Assembly (NCBI GenBank): GCA_947167455.1
Contig: CAMVIB010000004.1
Location: forward strand, 1-64,000
DNA length: 64,000 nt
DNA from: an uncultured Prevotellaceae bacterium
GTDB lineage: Bacteria; Bacteroidota; Bacteroidia; Bacteroidales; Bacteroidaceae
Reading direction: 5' to 3'
In this document: positions 16,351 to 28,100 of the stretch, in pieces
Layout of the letters: every line of letters starts with the position of its first letter
How positions within the stretch are numbered: the first letter of the stretch is position 1
The notes under the pieces: generated by a model
What the model was told of the DNA's origin: nothing
The model's database searches: none
What the model saw: the letters and a program-made list of their open reading frames with translations, nothing else
Position numbers and translations under genes: made by a program

Positions 16351-17642
16351 TGACCATCAATCGCAACAACGCAATGATGAATATACGTTACCTCCTTCCA
16401 GCATGTTGTTTGCTGCTCGCCTGTCAGGGTGAGCAGCCACACGACATCATGCCCACGGTGTTCGTCGCGGCGGACACCATGGCCATAGCCTTCGGTGCCG
16501 ACGTGGATGGCGGCGAAGCACGCTCCACCCGTGGACATGCCGTGGCGGGCACGCGCGCCGCCGATGACTATCGCGGCAAGGGCGAGTGGACGACGGAGCG
16601 GCTGCGGCAGACGGCTTTCGGAGTCTATTGCTGGTACACCGGCACCACCGACTTCGACAACTTCGTCACCCACGGCCATATCGGCCACTACCTCGGAGCC
16701 TCGGGCTACATGCTAATGCGCAACCAGCGGGTTGACTATGGGACGACACCCACGCAGCCCATACCCGCATGGCACTATTCGCCCGTCAAGTTCTGGCCCC
16801 TGAACGGCGCCGAGAAACTCACACTCCGGGCCTACGCCCCATACGTTGCCTACAACCTCGTCACCGACGCGCAGGGGTTGCCACAGCTGCCAGTCATGGT
16901 GGAGGCCGACGACTACTGCAACGACTGCCAGCACGACCCGCTATGGGGCACCAGCCGCCACGACAGCGGCGGAGATGCTACTGAGGACAACAACGTATTC
17001 GGCCGACACTACAACAACTACACCCGCATCATGAGCGGCAACCTGCTCACCGCCGACCCGCGCGACGGCATCATAGACTGGTACTTCCACCACGGCATGG
17101 CCAAGTTCGGCTTGCAGGCCATGGTGCAGAATCCTACTCCTGGCACCGTGGTGCGCGTGACGGGCATATACACCGGCCCCTTCTACAACGAGGGGCTTCT
17201 TGACATCTTCCGCAGCGAGGCGCGCACGGTTGACGACAAACCCATCTGGACAGAACGCAGCTATCCCGTCGGAGATGACTTCTATGTCGATATACGCTAC
17301 CACCATGCCGACGCTTCGGCGCAAGGCTACCACGACGACCTCACCGGCGTGGCTCTCTCCGGCCTGGCATATACCAATGTTGCCGTCAACGGTCTGCTCG
17401 TCATCCCGCGCGACTACCGCACAACGCCGATGCTCGTGCGTGTGACATATACAGAGGAGAATGAAAGCACCGGCGAGGTGACAGCGACAAAGACAATGGA
17501 TGGGTACGTCAACTTCAACGTCGTGGGCAACACCGTCTATGCCCTGCAGATGCTGCTCAACGTGGAGTCCAACACGCTCTACATACGCTCGTTCATCAAC
17601 CACGACTGGCAGGTGGGCAGCTACAAGCTGCTGGAGCTGTGA
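16350..17642 (+). CDS. Fimbrillin family lipoprotein (small pilin 3)
   Basis: This protein has 430 residues from the ATG at 16350, which overlaps the preceding stop. An internal start at 16377 (MNIRYLL) would give a more typical signal peptide. The lipobox is LLLAC (Cys25). Two Thr-Arg motifs follow (STRG, Arg61, and GTRAAD, Arg69); GTRAADDYRGKGEW resembles the TRAADAYLGKGPY of the large pilin at 5715. Other hallmarks are YMLMRNQRV, WHYSPVKFWP and LRAYAPY. A cysteine-containing CNDCQHDP segment is specific to this member. Probably a minor or tip pilin, inferred. Confidence 0.8.
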   Translation: MTINRNNAMMNIRYLLPACCLLLACQGEQPHDIMPTVFVAADTMAIAFGADVDGGEARSTRGHAVAGTRAADDYRGKGEWTTERLRQTAFGVYCWYTGTTDFDNFVTHGHIGHYLGASGYMLMRNQRVDYGTTPTQPIPAWHYSPVKFWPLNGAEKLTLRAYAPYVAYNLVTDAQGLPQLPVMVEADDYCNDCQHDPLWGTSRHDSGGDATEDNNVFGRHYNNYTRIMSGNLLTADPRDGIIDWYFHHGMAKFGLQAMVQNPTPGTVVRVTGIYTGPFYNEGLLDIFRSEARTVDDKPIWTERSYPVGDDFYVDIRYHHADASAQGYHDDLTGVALSGLAYTNVAVNGLLVIPRDYRTTPMLVRVTYTEENESTGEVTATKTMDGYVNFNVVGNTVYALQMLLNVESNTLYIRSFINHDWQVGSYKLLEL

Positions 17643-17776
17643 GGAGTGAAGCTAAACCTTTTCGTGTAATCCGTGTAATTCGTTGTGTTAAGAGAACAAT
17701 GATGTACAAAAGTTTCCATAACAGATTGAAGGGAACGCCATTCTGCGGAATGATGGAGCACACCTCACTGTTCCCC

Positions 17777-18976
17777 ATGCGCCGCTCACAGTTCTCTTCA
17801 TTATTGTTGCTTTTTGCCTTCAGCCTTTTCACGTCGTCCTTACTCTCGTCATGCACCGCCGACGAGGCAACGCCACCATCGTCCGCAATGGGCCAAGCGC
17901 GGCTCACCATCTGCCTGCAGCCCGAGGCATACATGCCGACGCGCACCCCGGGCGACCCTGGCACCTACGAGCATTTGCGCTATCCACGCTACTTCTACCT
18001 CTATCCCGTTGCCTTCACATCCGAGGTCTATGATCCCACAAATCCTGAAAAGGATGACATCCCCGTCCAGGGAGGCGGCACAGTGTGTGCGCTCAAGGAT
18101 GGTGAGAACAACGACGTCAACCGTATAGATGTCGGCGACGACCCGTTGGATTGGAACCACTACTACATGTATGTCGATCCGCCGCAGACGCTCAACGACA
18201 GCGTCTATGGCAGCACACACACTGTCTCCTTTGCGTTGCCGTCGTCAGACATCACTATGATCCGATTCTATGTTGCAGCCTCGGCAGTGCCGCTCATGCG
18301 CAAGGTCGGTGACGAGTGGGTGGAGCTGGGCGTTGGCTCTCAGGCGCTTGGCGCCGCAAACACGGAGACCGATGTTCTCAACCTTATGTTCGATGTGCCA
18401 GATGAGCAGATACCCTATCTGCAGGACATATACTCCTCGCCCTACAACTACGCCCCCGCAGCACCGCCGTACAATGGCTACTACTACTATACCATCTTCG
18501 ACCCCACTCAGCCCATAGACATCACGCGTATCATCTACCACGTGGCGGCCAAGGTGGACGTGAACTGGAACGTGGACCCGGCGCGCCAGGCCGACTACCG
18601 CATCACACACATCGAGGCGCGACGGCTGAAGCAGAAGGACTGCTACCTCTTCCGCCAGACGGAGAACAAATGGACCTCAGCCGATGATGCCGTCAACTAC
18701 TCGCAGGTCATCATGGACGACGACGTGGGGCAGCAGTGGTACGGCCGGCAGTACTTCTACACCATACCTTACGCTTACGGCCCGACATTCAACACCCACC
18801 TGCATTTCCTCACCAACGGCGACGACCCTGCCACCTATGCCGCCACAGGCTATAACCTGAAACTAACCAAGACCATGTCCCCCTTCCCCATCTTCACACC
18901 CTGGCTGCGCGCCGACCTGCGCTTCACCAGCGGAATGACCTACAATGCCGCCGAAGTGGAAAGGAGCATGGACTAG
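17777..18976 (+). CDS. Lipoprotein of the pilus locus, possible tip or accessory subunit
   Basis: This 399-residue lipoprotein has a clear signal peptide with lipobox LLSSC (Cys26). The start at 17777 (MRRSQFSSLL) is chosen because it gives a normal signal peptide; the frame stays open upstream to 17639, and Met codons at 17699-17753 are alternatives. The mature part has no family I can name with confidence. It still has MPTRTPGD with Arg56, 30 residues after the Cys, like the fimbrillins upstream. Tyr-rich segments (PYNYAPAAPPYNGYYYY) stand out. As last lipoprotein before the giant surface gene it could be a tip or accessory subunit; that is a guess from position. Confidence 0.7.
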   Translation: MRRSQFSSLLLLFAFSLFTSSLLSSCTADEATPPSSAMGQARLTICLQPEAYMPTRTPGDPGTYEHLRYPRYFYLYPVAFTSEVYDPTNPEKDDIPVQGGGTVCALKDGENNDVNRIDVGDDPLDWNHYYMYVDPPQTLNDSVYGSTHTVSFALPSSDITMIRFYVAASAVPLMRKVGDEWVELGVGSQALGAANTETDVLNLMFDVPDEQIPYLQDIYSSPYNYAPAAPPYNGYYYYTIFDPTQPIDITRIIYHVAAKVDVNWNVDPARQADYRITHIEARRLKQKDCYLFRQTENKWTSADDAVNYSQVIMDDDVGQQWYGRQYFYTIPYAYGPTFNTHLHFLTNGDDPATYAATGYNLKLTKTMSPFPIFTPWLRADLRFTSGMTYNAAEVERSMD

Positions 18977-19109
18977 GCCATCCTAGGCCATCCTAGGCAT
19001 CCTAGGCCATCCTAGGCATCCTAGGCCATCCTAGGTCATCCTAGGCCATCCTAGGTCATCCTAGGCCATCCTAGGTCATCCTAGGGCATCCTAGGCCATC
19101 CTAGGCCCA
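18973..19109. repeat. CCTAGG array 3, about 10-base period
   Basis: Fourteen CTAGG cores, 13 of them CCTAGG, run from 18973 to 19105, mostly 10 bases apart with two or more 9-base steps. The unit is close to CATCCTAGGC. The array starts within the stop region of the preceding gene and ends 27 bases before the start of the giant gene. It fills almost the whole intergenic space. Confidence 0.93.
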
Positions 19110-19135
19110 TTCATAGAACATCAAAGACAGTCATC

Positions 19136-22100
19136 ATGACAAGAAACACCATATACCGCTTGCTGCTCACCGTCGCCCTGACCATGACGGGAGCCGTTGC
19201 GCTGATGGCCCAGACCTATGCCTTCCGCTACGTCTCGGCCACCAACGGCACCTTTGCAGGCGACGGCACCAGCTGGGCCACCGCCAAGAACAACCTACAG
19301 AATGCCATTGAGGAACTCAACGCCGAGATAAGCGCCGGCAGGGCCACCGTGGGCTACGTCTTCGTGCAGGGCGCCGAGGGCGAGGGCATGAAGTATGTGC
19401 CCACCATGCGCAGCACCTCCGATGCCGACGGCTCGGTGTTCAACACCTCGTTCCGCATATACGGCGGCATACACGTCTTCGGCGGGTTCCGCGGCGACGA
19501 GACTGACCCCGCCCACCCCGAGGACCTGCCCAACAAGCGCCTCATGGAACCCATCAACGGAGTGAACTGCACATACGCCGACGTCGTGGCGCACATCAAT
19601 GCCGACGACATCGAGAACGCCGTCAGGCGATGGAACTTCCGCTACAAGACAGTGCTCAGCGGCAACCATTCCACCAACCCCTACACCTTCACCTTCGACA
19701 CCTACCGAGGCATCTACTCCACGTCCTTCCCCCTCAGCTCGTACCACGTCGTGTGGTTTGCCACCAACGGCAAGATTGGCGGCGACGACGGCAGCACCCT
19801 CGTCAGCGGCGAGAAGGAGATGGGCGGACACTTCATGCCCCTGGCGGCTCCCGCCAGCGTCGATGGCTGCACCATCGAGGGCGGCTTTGCCAGCAGCACC
19901 TCGCTGCAGGGCCACAGCCACCAGGGCTATGGCGGCGGCGTGTATATGGTAAAGAATGCCACGCTGCGCAACTGCATCGTCCACCACTGCGCCGCCACCA
20001 TGCGCGGCGGCGCAGTGTATCTCGACGGCGGCGGCACCGTGGAGCGCTGCTACATACACACCAGTCAGGTGAGCGGCTACGGCATGCAGCAGGGCTACGG
20101 CGGTGCCGTGTGCATCGACTACGACGGCTCCGTGCAGCACAGCTACATCGTGCAGTGTGCCGCGCGCATCGGTGCCGGACTGGCCATCTGCCACGTGCCA
20201 TACGAGTACCCCGAGCAGACGCTCTATCCCACGGCTGCCGACCGCGCCAACGCCTACTCACCCTTTGCCCTATCCACCGTCATCGCCAACTGCACCAGCA
20301 ATGCCGAGGGTGCCGGGGTGTATCTCTCCGAGGGCGGCACGCTCAACCACTGCTCGGTGGTCAACAACAAGTGCGTTGGCCCCGACGTCATCTACTATGG
20401 CCGCCGCCACGGACGCACGGGCGGCATCTATGTGCGCAACGGAGGCACCATCTACAACACCGTGGCGTGGGGCAACGAGAGCGCCGTGAACAACGACGTG
20501 CAGTATGCGTCCTACAAGGACGCCTCCACGACGAGGAAAATTGAGGTACACCACTGCGCCTTCTCCAAGATGGACCTCACGGACTGGAGCTCTACCACGC
20601 GCAAGGTCATCGTCTCGCTGGCCAACGAGAACTATCCCACGTCGGCCTACCACGAGGGCAACTTCCCACTCTTCGCACAGCCCACGGCAGCCGCAGGCAT
20701 ACAGTACGACCCCACCACCAAGGCCGTCAACCCCGCCGCCAATGCCCCCGGCCAGCCCTACCAGCGTGTGTATAACTGGCACCCGCTGTCGTCATCGGCA
20801 CTGCGCATGAGGGCCGTGCAGGTGACCGACGCCCTGCAGGACGTGGCCGATGAAATCATACACGCCCACACCGACGTCGATGTCGTGGGGCGTGCCTTCG
20901 AACCCGTCTCCAGCATCGGCGGCGTGGCGCGCAGCTACCGCAACCTCGTATATGCCATGGCACCATCCCAGGAACCCGGCGAGACGGGCGATATACCCAC
21001 CATCTTCATGGATCCCAACCGTGTGGTGTATGACGCCACGAACACCGCCACGTCGTGCGGCTACGACGACAACCAGCCTGCCGGCGACTCGTGGACACAC
21101 CCATGTGGCAACCTCAGCGATGCCATCACTTTCTTCAAGAACCACCTCCACGAGGGCGGCGACGAGGAATCGACCTACTACGACCTCGACGGCCAGCACT
21201 ACCCCCACGTGCAGATCCTCGTCAAGCAGGGCAGCCTCACCGTGGCCGGACAGGGAGCATACCTCAGCGGCCACGCACGCACAGCCTCGCTGCGCCCCGG
21301 CAGCAACATGCGTCTCTATGGCGGCTTCGCGCCCGAGCTGACCGGCACCGCCGTCAACGTGCGCAGCCCTCACCACTACCGCACCAGCCTCTCGGCCAAC
21401 GTGCTGGGCGGCGACTTCGACAACAACTCCGTCCACGTCATTGCCATTGCCAACCAGCACAACGTCATCATCGACGGCTTCCACCTCTACAGCGGCAACG
21501 CCAACATCGTGCGCGCAGCCGCTGTCACCGACGACGGCAGCAAGACCTACGAGCTGCTGGCCGACGGCGCCGGCATCGTGGTGAACAACGCCATGTCGGC
21601 CGACAACAAGCGCATCGACATGGTGGGCAACGTGCTGCGCAACGCCGTCATTGCCAACTGTGCCGCACCCGAGGGCTCGGCTGTCTATGTTGGCGGAGGC
21701 TACCGCCACGGCACCGAGGACCGCTTATGTCGCGCCGAGCTCACCATCGTCAACACTGTAATCCGCAACAACACCGCCGGCGACATCTTCGAGGACCACG
21801 ACCGCTTCGTGGAGGGGAACTCCGGCGAGGACAGCGACGCCGGCACCATCGTCAGCAACGGCAACGCCCACGTGTGGGTGCGCAACTGCGACATCGTCAA
21901 CAACTGCGGCTATGCCCTCAAGGCCACCAAACCCCAGGGCGAGGAGGTGGCCACCAATGCCGTCACCAACCCGCGCGGCTACATCGAGATATACAACTCG
22001 ATACTCTTCAGCAACGGTCAGCGCATAAGCGCCGACCGCAGCAACATCAGCAAGGCCGTGAGCTGCAAATGGACGGACGACAACACCATCAGCGGCAACT

Positions 22101-25100
22101 ACATATACCTGGACCACGACGCCACGAAGCCCGATATGCCCGACTTCATCAAGTGCTTCAACTACCTCACGCGCAGCAAGAGCCAAGACGGACAGTCGGG
22201 GTTGTGCTACAACTCCGCCACGCAACTCGTCGATAAACCCTGCACGCTGCACTACCCCTACTTCGTCAACCCCAGCCGCAACGTGGGCCACAGCACCGGC
22301 GAGGACTATCCCATGTATGGCGGCGTCATCAGCTACGAGCCGCTGCCAACGAACCCCATCGTCAACGGTGCCTTCAGCGGCGACGGCTACGGAGGCCTCG
22401 ACGACGGCAACGGCCTCCTCACAGGCCTGCCAGACTTCAGCGGGACAGCAGAGGAGCAAATGGCACAGCAAGTGATGTGGAAGTCGCGCTCTATGAGCTA
22501 CGACCGCGAACTCACCGACCGCACCTACGGCGGAGACCCCGATGCTGGAGCCATCGAGACCATGCGACTGCCACGCGGCGGTGCCGTCATCTACGTCACA
22601 CCCGACGGTGCCGGCAAGCGCGACGGCTCCTCTTGGGCCAACGCCATAGCGGGCAACACCGTCTATATGCTCGACAATGTTGCCGGACCCGCACTCGCCG
22701 CCGGCGACCAGCTGGACCCGGAGGCCACCTGCGACCGCATCCTCGACAGCGACGGCAACCCCGTGCTGACCACCGACAGCAAGTACTGCGGAGGCTTCGG
22801 ACGCGTATGGTTCACCGACTGGAAAACAGGAGCCACAAGCACTACCACTGTCACCCAGGCGTGGATAACAGAAAGAAACGTGTATGTAGGCGGCACCAGA
22901 GATGGTGAAGTGGAAGTCTTACAGGATGGCACTACCCCGACAGAGAGCATAGAAACGACGACGACCATCGCTGGAACAACTCCAACTGGCTTTATTGCTG
23001 GCTATGACTATGACAGTCGCTACCCCTACGGTGAGATTTCTGGAGCTTCACGTTCGTTCTGGCGAGCAAATCCCTATCACAACGGAACAGACTGGAACAA
23101 CTCGAAAGACTATGCAGATGTTAATGCATTCACAACAGCCTGTAACAACAATCATTGGATTAACAATGAACGTAAAGAGCGGTATCTCAGCGGCCTACAA
23201 TATGCAGTGGAAAAGGCTGCGGCCTATAATGCCTCAGGTAGCACTGTTGCCCGACTGGAAGGGGTAGATAGTATCCAGGTGTGGGTATCAAATGGTAAGT
23301 ACACCGACTACAAAGGTTTTGTGATGCGCGACAATACCACCGTCTTGGGCAGTTTCCCTGCAGTGAACGCCAGTGGAACTCCCACCACCCCCGGACTTTC
23401 CGAGCGTCATGCGCTGATGTCTGATGTTATCAATATACCTAAATCATTGAGTACCAAAGACTTGAAACCAATTGACTATGAGACCATCCTGCAATTATCA
23501 GATGAAGACCCTAAAAAAGACAATGAAACACTCAATCCCGATGCCGTAAAGTTTTGGGACGATGACCTCTCAAAGATGCAGACCACCGACACACGTAGTT
23601 ACAAGTATAAGGATTTGGTAATCGTACACCACTATGGCCTCGAGATAGACACACAGACCGACAAGACCAGCAGCTATCTACAATTTGCCGACATGAAGAA
23701 CGGTTCGGCCAATGTGTGGGCTTCCAGAACAACGACCGATGAAGGCGATTTGCTCCACTATCGTCACGGAACAGCTTCAGGCACTTTCGATTGTTGGCAT
23801 CTCACCGCACCTAAAGCTAATGTGGATAAGATTGTAAAAAATTTCCACAGCTCAGGTGGTGACATCTATGATAATGGGACGAAGGTGGGAACTGCTGGCC
23901 AGCGTGCTTGGATTCGCGACGGCTGTCTGACTGGAGTCAACATTTGGCAAACCATGACAGATGTGCCTGAAGGTGACTACATGCTGCAAGTGGATATAGC
24001 TGCTTTCTACTATGACGAATACGCAAAAGCGAATGCGACAGCAAACTACAATGGAAACGACAACAATCCCAACACCAACGTATATATCTACCTCTTAGAC
24101 GCCTCTGGCAAGGTCTTGGCCAAGGCGAAGGCACCAGGTTACCCTGGTTCCCGAACAGCGATGAAACGCACCAGAATCCCTTTCACTGTTGCCACAACAG
24201 GCAATGTGACATTCAAGGTTTCTGTTGGCCCAGGTCTTGACAAGAGTGGTGAAGAGGTGGCCGACGACTTCACTTTGGCTATGAACCGCAACCCCAACCG
24301 ACGGGAAATCAACATGACCAATCTGGTGCTTTACGAGGTTACAAAGGGAACGAACTATGTGGAATATCCTGACCTGTTGGAGAACACAACCAACGACCGT
24401 ACAGTTGATGACCCCGAATCACCAACCACTATAACAACCACGCTTTATGAGGTTCAGACCCATCGCACCTCCCTGCGAAAACGCGTGCTGACGATGCCCG
24501 ACGTGTGCGTGCCCACCTACGGAGCCGGCAGCGTGGGCGACCCGGCAACCACTTCGGACAAAGACCGTGGTAAATTCTCTGATGCCTTGTCTCATACACA
24601 CAGGGTGACCGGTGACACCAAGTCAAAGAGAACCTCATGGGAAAGTGCTTCTTTTGTAAACGAAGATCCCAACTATGTGGAGTATTCCGATGTGGTATGG
24701 GATGGCTTCACCATCCGCCACGGCTTCATCTCCGACGAGGCCATGGCCCATGGCGGCGGTGCCGGCGTGAATATGTATGAGGGTGCGCATTTGCAAAACT
24801 GCGTCATCATCGATAATATGGTGTACTGCTCGCGTGTGAAGGGCTGCGGCATCTTCTGTGACGGAGCTACTTCGACCATCGAAGGATGCTTCGTGCTTGA
24901 CAATACTGCCACGCATGGCACGTCGGCCGTGCAGAACCAGATCTTCGCGGGCGGCATGTTCATGTATGAGGGTACGTGCTTCAACTCGCTCTTTGCCAAG
25001 AACTACAGCTATGGTTCTGCAGGCGGCCTGGGCTTCTGCGTAGGACGCTTCTATAACAACACCATTGCCTACAATACCTGTCTGCTTGACGAGGACGGCG

Positions 25101-28100
25101 ACGGCATTCCTGAGGGCGGTGCCATCTCGCTTGCCACGTCGTCAAGTCCTAACCTCTTTGTGGCCAACACCATCATCTATGGCAACAACGGTGTCGCCAT
25201 CCGCGACCGTAACACGAATGTCAACAACGTAAACCCATTCCTGCACTGCTATGTGCAGTCGGAAGTTGCCCAGCCTAACGGTGCTACGAATAGAAACGTC
25301 GGCAACTGGCCCACTAAGACTGGATCGAACAATAACTACGGAATAGGCAACGTTTATCTTAATGGCGTGGCGCCTTCAGCACTCACCACCCCCTTTGCAG
25401 CCGATATCGCCGGCGGCAGCTATGACGAGGCGAACCCCGGTGCCAAGGCAACCAATGACTTTCGCCTGACCAATGACCTCTCCGACTGTATCAACAAGGG
25501 TACGGAGGACTTTGCAGGAACGTTCTACACCGCCTTGAAGCAAAAAAGGAACTGGGACGATACCACAATTCGCAGCTCGTTCATCTATCAGAGCGTAGAT
25601 GCTGCCGAGTTGCCGGATAACGATGTTGCCTTTGCGCAGCGTGTGCAGGACTGTCAGATAGACATGGGCGCCTACGAGTTCGACGGTGCCAAGTTTATCG
25701 AGCCGATGCTGTTCCCCGAGGAGCGGGAGGCCGTGTTCTACGTCACGCAAAACGGTGCGGGCATGGCCACGGCCACAGACCCGGCCAATGCCGCGTGCTA
25801 CCTGAAGTTCCAGAAGGTGCTCGACGCCGCCGGGCGTTGGCGCTATGCCTCCTATTTCTATAACAACTACGACTCCAGCCGCTATGGCGAGGCGGGCTAC
25901 AACTACAACGTCACCAACTTCACTACCGATGTGCTCACCGCAGAGCTCAACAAGGCCAAGACGAGGGCGGAGGCTGCGGGAGGAACGCTCAACGTGGAAG
26001 CCGAGTTGCCCAAGCTGCGCGACTACAAGGTCATCGTTAAGCTCGAGGGCGACAACGGCTCGCATTTCTCTTATGTGCCCACGCGCACCACTCGCACCAC
26101 TGACAACGAGAACCCCAACGACCTGGAGATGTCGCTCATCGTGCCCCACGGCATCATCGTCGAGGGCGGCTACGAGGCCAACTTCACCAGCGACCGCGAC
26201 CAGCTGGGCCGCCCCACGCTCCTCAATGGTGAGATATACAACAGCACGCTCGGTATCACGGGCAACGTGTATCACGTGGTGACGTTCACCAACGACCTCT
26301 ACGACGTGAATGAGCACCTCTACACCGTGGGCGCTAACAACGAGATGGTGCATGGCCAGCTCGCCTTCCTGGCCGATGCCGACACCCACCTGTCCGGCGG
26401 CACGGCGGCAGAGAAGAGGGCGTGGGTCAACGACAACCGCACCGTGCTCGACGGCGTCTTCATAGAGAACGGCCACGCCAACGGCGCCGTGGCCGACGAG
26501 AAACGCGGTGCCGGTGCCGTGGTGACGGACTATGCCCACATACGCAACTGTGTAGTGCAGAACAACACCGCCGCCGGCAGTGGCGGTGGCCTCTACCTCG
26601 AACCCGCAGCCCTCGTCAGCGGGTGCATCATCAAGAACAACCATGCCTACACCGGCGGCGGACTCTACGTGCCAGACCCCGCGAGCGGCCGACCCGGTAC
26701 CGACACCTACGTCCACCTGCTCACCTCCACCGTCGTGGGCAACACCGCCGAGACCACGGCCGGAGGCTTGTGGTTCGACATGAACCTGCGCGCCAACTCG
26801 TCGGCTTTCTGGCTCAACCGCGCCAACGACCTGAACAACGTGGCAGGCCTGCTGAACACCGACGAGACGCAGATCGTCGATAACTACCCGCTGAACTACT
26901 GCGGCGTGGAGAGCCGACGCGTCAACGGCGTGAACAACATTGAGCTGCCCGTGGCCGAGACCGACGGCGTGCGCTGGAACCACAGCGAGGCCCACGAGGC
27001 CGAGATACACGCCCTGCTCGGCGGCACGGACATCACATACTATCCCATCACGCTGAGCTCCGTGCTGGGACGTGCCGGCATGACCTACGCCGCCTACGAG
27101 GAGATGCGTGCCATCTATCCCACGCTGGAGCTGACGGACATTGCCGGCCTGAACCGCTTGGCACAGGGCTACAAGGACGACGCCACGCAGGAGGAATACA
27201 CCCTGCTGCTGGCCAACGGCACCACGTTCACCAAGGTGCATAAGGACAACAACTTCATAGAGATGGGGGCGCGTGTGCTCAACGCCAGCTTCGAGCTGAA
27301 GGTGGAGCTGCGCCACATCATGAAGCGCCTCTTCGTCACCACCACCGAGGAGCTGCCGTCCGAGGCTGCTCTGGCGCTGCAGACCAATGCCGCAACCGGC
27401 GATGACGCCGCCGCCGACGACGCCGCCGAGATGTACCGCCAGATGGGAAGCTCGTTCCTCAACCCCTTCCACCGCTTCGGCGATGCGCTGGAGTATATCA
27501 TCCAGGTGCGCAAATCCACGCAGGAATACACCGATGCCAAGGGCAACAAGGTGTGGGATGACGCCTTGGGGCGCAACAAGACGTTGGGCGACGTGTATAA
27601 GGATGAGCGCTTCGAGGTCTTTGTGGGTGGCGGCACGTTCTACCCCTTCCGCGACGCCCACGGCCGCCAGGGCGAGGCGCGCGCCAACACCTTTGTCGTG
27701 CCCGAGAAGGTGACCATCGTTGGCGGCGTGGACCCGTCGGCCATCGGCCATGCCTACTGTCAGGATACCATCGGCACCAAGACCGTTGCGGGCTACACCC
27801 TCTACGGCATCCCCACAGCGACCATACGTGCCGACCGCACACACTTGGACCGCAACGGAAACCGCGTCATGGAACCATGGGAGCTGGAACACCAGACCAT
27901 ACTCAGCGGCAACGCCGTGAACACCGAGGCCAGGACCAACGTGTATCATGTCATCACATGCTTCTCCGATAAGAACCAGGTGGGGCAGCTGCCGTCGCGC
28001 TATGGCGACAACAGCGGTACTGCAGAAGTGGAGAAGGACTACCTGCTCCCCGATATGTTGGGGACCATGACCCCCAGCATCGGCGATCGCCTGGTGAATA

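Noticed and set aside
18973-19109. CCTAGG array as a CRISPR array
   Set aside because: Units are 9-10 bases with no spacers and no cas genes nearby.
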